Positions 62,881-64,000 of a stretch of 64,000 nt of DNA are shown here, piece after piece (the first letter of the stretch is position 1; each line of letters begins with the position of its first letter). The DNA is taken from NCBI GenBank assembly GCA_005954745.1, contig CP040678.1, positions 310,001 to 374,000 on the forward strand, in the 5' to 3' direction. Source of the stretch: Halostella pelagica (GTDB lineage Archaea; Halobacteriota; Halobacteria; Halobacteriales; Natronoarchaeaceae). A model generated the notes under the pieces. That model searched no databases. It was not told the origin of the DNA and saw nothing but the letters and a program-made list of their open reading frames with translations. The position numbers and the translations under genes were made by a program.

Positions 62881-63129
62881 TCACTCTTTGACGTTGCCGA
62901 CCACGTAGTCGCCCGGACCGTCCTCGATGCGGACGAGGGCGTCTCCGCTGTCGAAGTCGGCGAGCGTCGGCGCACACCCCATATGGCCGACGGTGCCCCA
63001 CCCGCACGTTTCACAGACCGCGGTCTCCCGCCGGAGTTCGCCGTCGGCCGCGGATGCGTAGCCGCGTTCTATCGTCTCTCCGCATTCGGCGCAGGTGAGC
63101 GGGTCGGCCAGACCGTCGTAGGTCGTCAC
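62881..63129 (-). CDS. Zinc-ribbon protein coupled to rhodanese
   Basis: 82-residue protein from a GTG (63129), with CAECG at residues 13-17 and CETCGWG at 39-45, a treble-clef or ribbon site, then VGHMGCAP and an acidic beta-rich tail. Its start overlaps the rhodanese stop as GTGA, so the two are co-translated. It may be a partner that accepts or guides the sulfur transferase; that is inference. Family not recognised. Confidence 0.7.
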   Translation of the reverse strand: MTTYDGLADPLTCAECGETIERGYASAADGELRRETAVCETCGWGTVGHMGCAPTLADFDSGDALVRIEDGPGDYVVGNVKE

Positions 63130-63467
63130 GGTCGTTCGTCGTCCCCGCCCGCGCTTTCCAGTTCGTTATTCCACGCCTCGTAGCCGCCGGCGAGCGACGC
63201 CACCGTGGTGTCGGGGCCGACGGCCTCGTGGGACTCCAGCAAGCGGCCCGCCTGCACCGAACTCTCGCCGATCGGACAGGCGATCACGACGTCTTCGCCC
63301 CAGTCGCGCCCCTCGACGGCCGCCGTGAACTCGGGGAACGGAACGTTCTCCGCGCCCGGAATGTGTCCCGCTTCGAACGCCGCTTCCGGGCGGATGTCGA
63401 CGACCGACACGCTCCCGTCGGTGTCCAGTTTCGCTGCCAGTTCGTCCGGCGTGATCTCCTCGACCAT
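63126..63467 (-). CDS. Rhodanese-like sulfurtransferase
   Basis: 113-residue single rhodanese domain: LDTDGSVSVVDIRPEAAFEAGHIPGA is the N-terminal block, and the active-site loop is CPIGESS with Cys64, which would carry persulfide. Full length for a one-domain form. It is divergent from the ubaA/moeB-type gene, whose E1 product often works with rhodanese domains in sulfur mobilisation for molybdopterin and tRNA thiolation. Confidence 0.9.
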   Translation of the reverse strand: MVEEITPDELAAKLDTDGSVSVVDIRPEAAFEAGHIPGAENVPFPEFTAAVEGRDWGEDVVIACPIGESSVQAGRLLESHEAVGPDTTVASLAGGYEAWNNELESAGGDDERP

Positions 63468-63588
63468 CGCGCGTTTCTAGGCCTCGTCGCGCTAAACGTC
63501 TTCGGGGCGCGGCCGGGTTCGGGCCGCTACCCCTTCGTCGACCCGTTCTGGCGGACGGTTTAAGCCCGCAGGCCCGCAACCGTCGGAC

Positions 63589-64000
63589 ATGACCGATCTG
63601 AATCTGGACGCGACGCAGCTCGACCGCTACTCCCGGCACATCATCATGGACGAAGTCGGGCCGGAGGGCCAGAAGCGCCTCCTCGACGCGTCCGTCCTCG
63701 TCGTCGGGGCTGGCGGACTCGGCTCGCCGGTCGTCCAGTATCTCGCGGCGGCGGGCGTCGGTCAGTTGGGCATCGCCGACGACGACGCCGTCGAGCGGAG
63801 CAACCTCCAGCGACAGATAATCCACGGCGACGACGATGTCGGCCGCCCGAAAGTCGACAGCGCAGTCGACTACGTCACCCAACTGAACCCGGACGTCGAC
63901 GCTGTCGCCCACGAGACGCGCGTCACCAGCGACACCGTCGCGGATCTCGTCGACGGCTACGACTACGTGGTCGACGCGAGTGACAACTTCCAGACGCGCT
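63589..64000 (+). CDS. ubaA: ThiF/MoeB-type E1 adenylyltransferase (N-terminal part; UbaA candidate)
   Basis: Only the first 137 residues are in the window. MTDLNLDATQLDRYSRHIIMDEVG is the start of MoeB/UbaA-type E1 enzymes, with the ATP-binding GAGGLGS (40-46), RQIIHGDDDVGRPK and DASDNFQTR blocks. In Haloferax UbaA adenylates SAMP modifiers for protein conjugation and sulfur transfer. Whether this is UbaA or another HesA/MoeB paralogue cannot be settled without the C terminus. Confidence 0.85.
   Translation, partial: MTDLNLDATQLDRYSRHIIMDEVGPEGQKRLLDASVLVVGAGGLGSPVVQYLAAAGVGQLGIADDDAVERSNLQRQIIHGDDDVGRPKVDSAVDYVTQLNPDVDAVAHETRVTSDTVADLVDGYDYVVDASDNFQTR

Overview
The window is chromosomal DNA of a haloarchaeon (class Halobacteria). 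The evidence is the high GC content with C or G at most third codon positions, strongly acidic proteins, the split RNA polymerase A'/A'' genes, archaeal EF-2 and EF-1 alpha, mostly leaderless promoters (a TATA-like box about 20-30 bases before the start codon), and many small zinc-ribbon proteins and domain-of-unknown-function families that I know only from Halobacteria. The genus cannot be fixed by eye. Domain names with DUF numbers are recalled from family resemblance, not searched.

Layout. 1-3355: end of rpoA', then rpoA'', nusA, rpsL and rpsG, all forward (transcription and translation core). 3437-11875: accessory block with secreted lipoproteins (gluzincin-like protease, serine hydrolase, sugar dehydrogenase), an MFS permease, a decayed Lrp/AsnC regulator with a coupled zinc ribbon, an HExxH protein and a saccharopine-dehydrogenase-like enzyme. 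12131-19353: EF-2, a CBS-domain protein with a long Gln/Gly/Pro-rich tail, ACT-domain protein plus homoserine dehydrogenase, EF-1 alpha and S10. The str-type gene series is therefore split by cargo at two points. 19481-20201: rhomboid protease and tRNA-Ala(CGC). 20366-24777: AT-richer stress and phosphate block next to the tRNA (two universal stress proteins, a frameshifted RCK/TrkA gene, two PiT-type phosphate permeases). 25095-28736: TrmB-type regulator divergent from an RND/MMPL exporter, with a perfect palindrome between them. 28804-34831: hybrid sensor kinase, a DUF1450-sulfatase-DUF2243 operon and a second sulfatase-like enzyme. 35336-45462: RNase, PUA protein, SepF, YgfZ-like protein, geranylgeranyl-reductase-like flavoprotein, Asp-box propeller and many small haloarchaeal proteins. 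45547-54434: uvrA, LURP-one protein, SDR, universal stress protein, ROK kinase, LVIVD surface protein and NifU-like protein. 54441-64000: FAU-1-like RNase, PrsW protease, riboflavin synthase, an M24 fold lacking its metal ligands, a UvrD/Rep helicase, a run of zinc-ribbon microproteins with a rhodanese, and the start of a ubaA/moeB-type E1 enzyme.

The most notable structures that ordinary genes do not explain are three families of short palindromic elements. Family A has two 77-base copies (15628 and 49295) that are inverted relative to each other, match at 66 of 77 positions, and each begin on the base right after a stop codon. Family B (41943, 56323, 57779, 59068) and family C (50205, 56393) are further stem-loop repeats, again mostly at gene ends. 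Other points of interest are the ligand-less M24 protein, the CBS protein with a disordered tail, the TrmB/exporter palindrome, and a short Shine-Dalgarno-led leader ORF before a glycine-zipper protein. I saw no CRISPR array, transposase gene, rRNA or replication origin.
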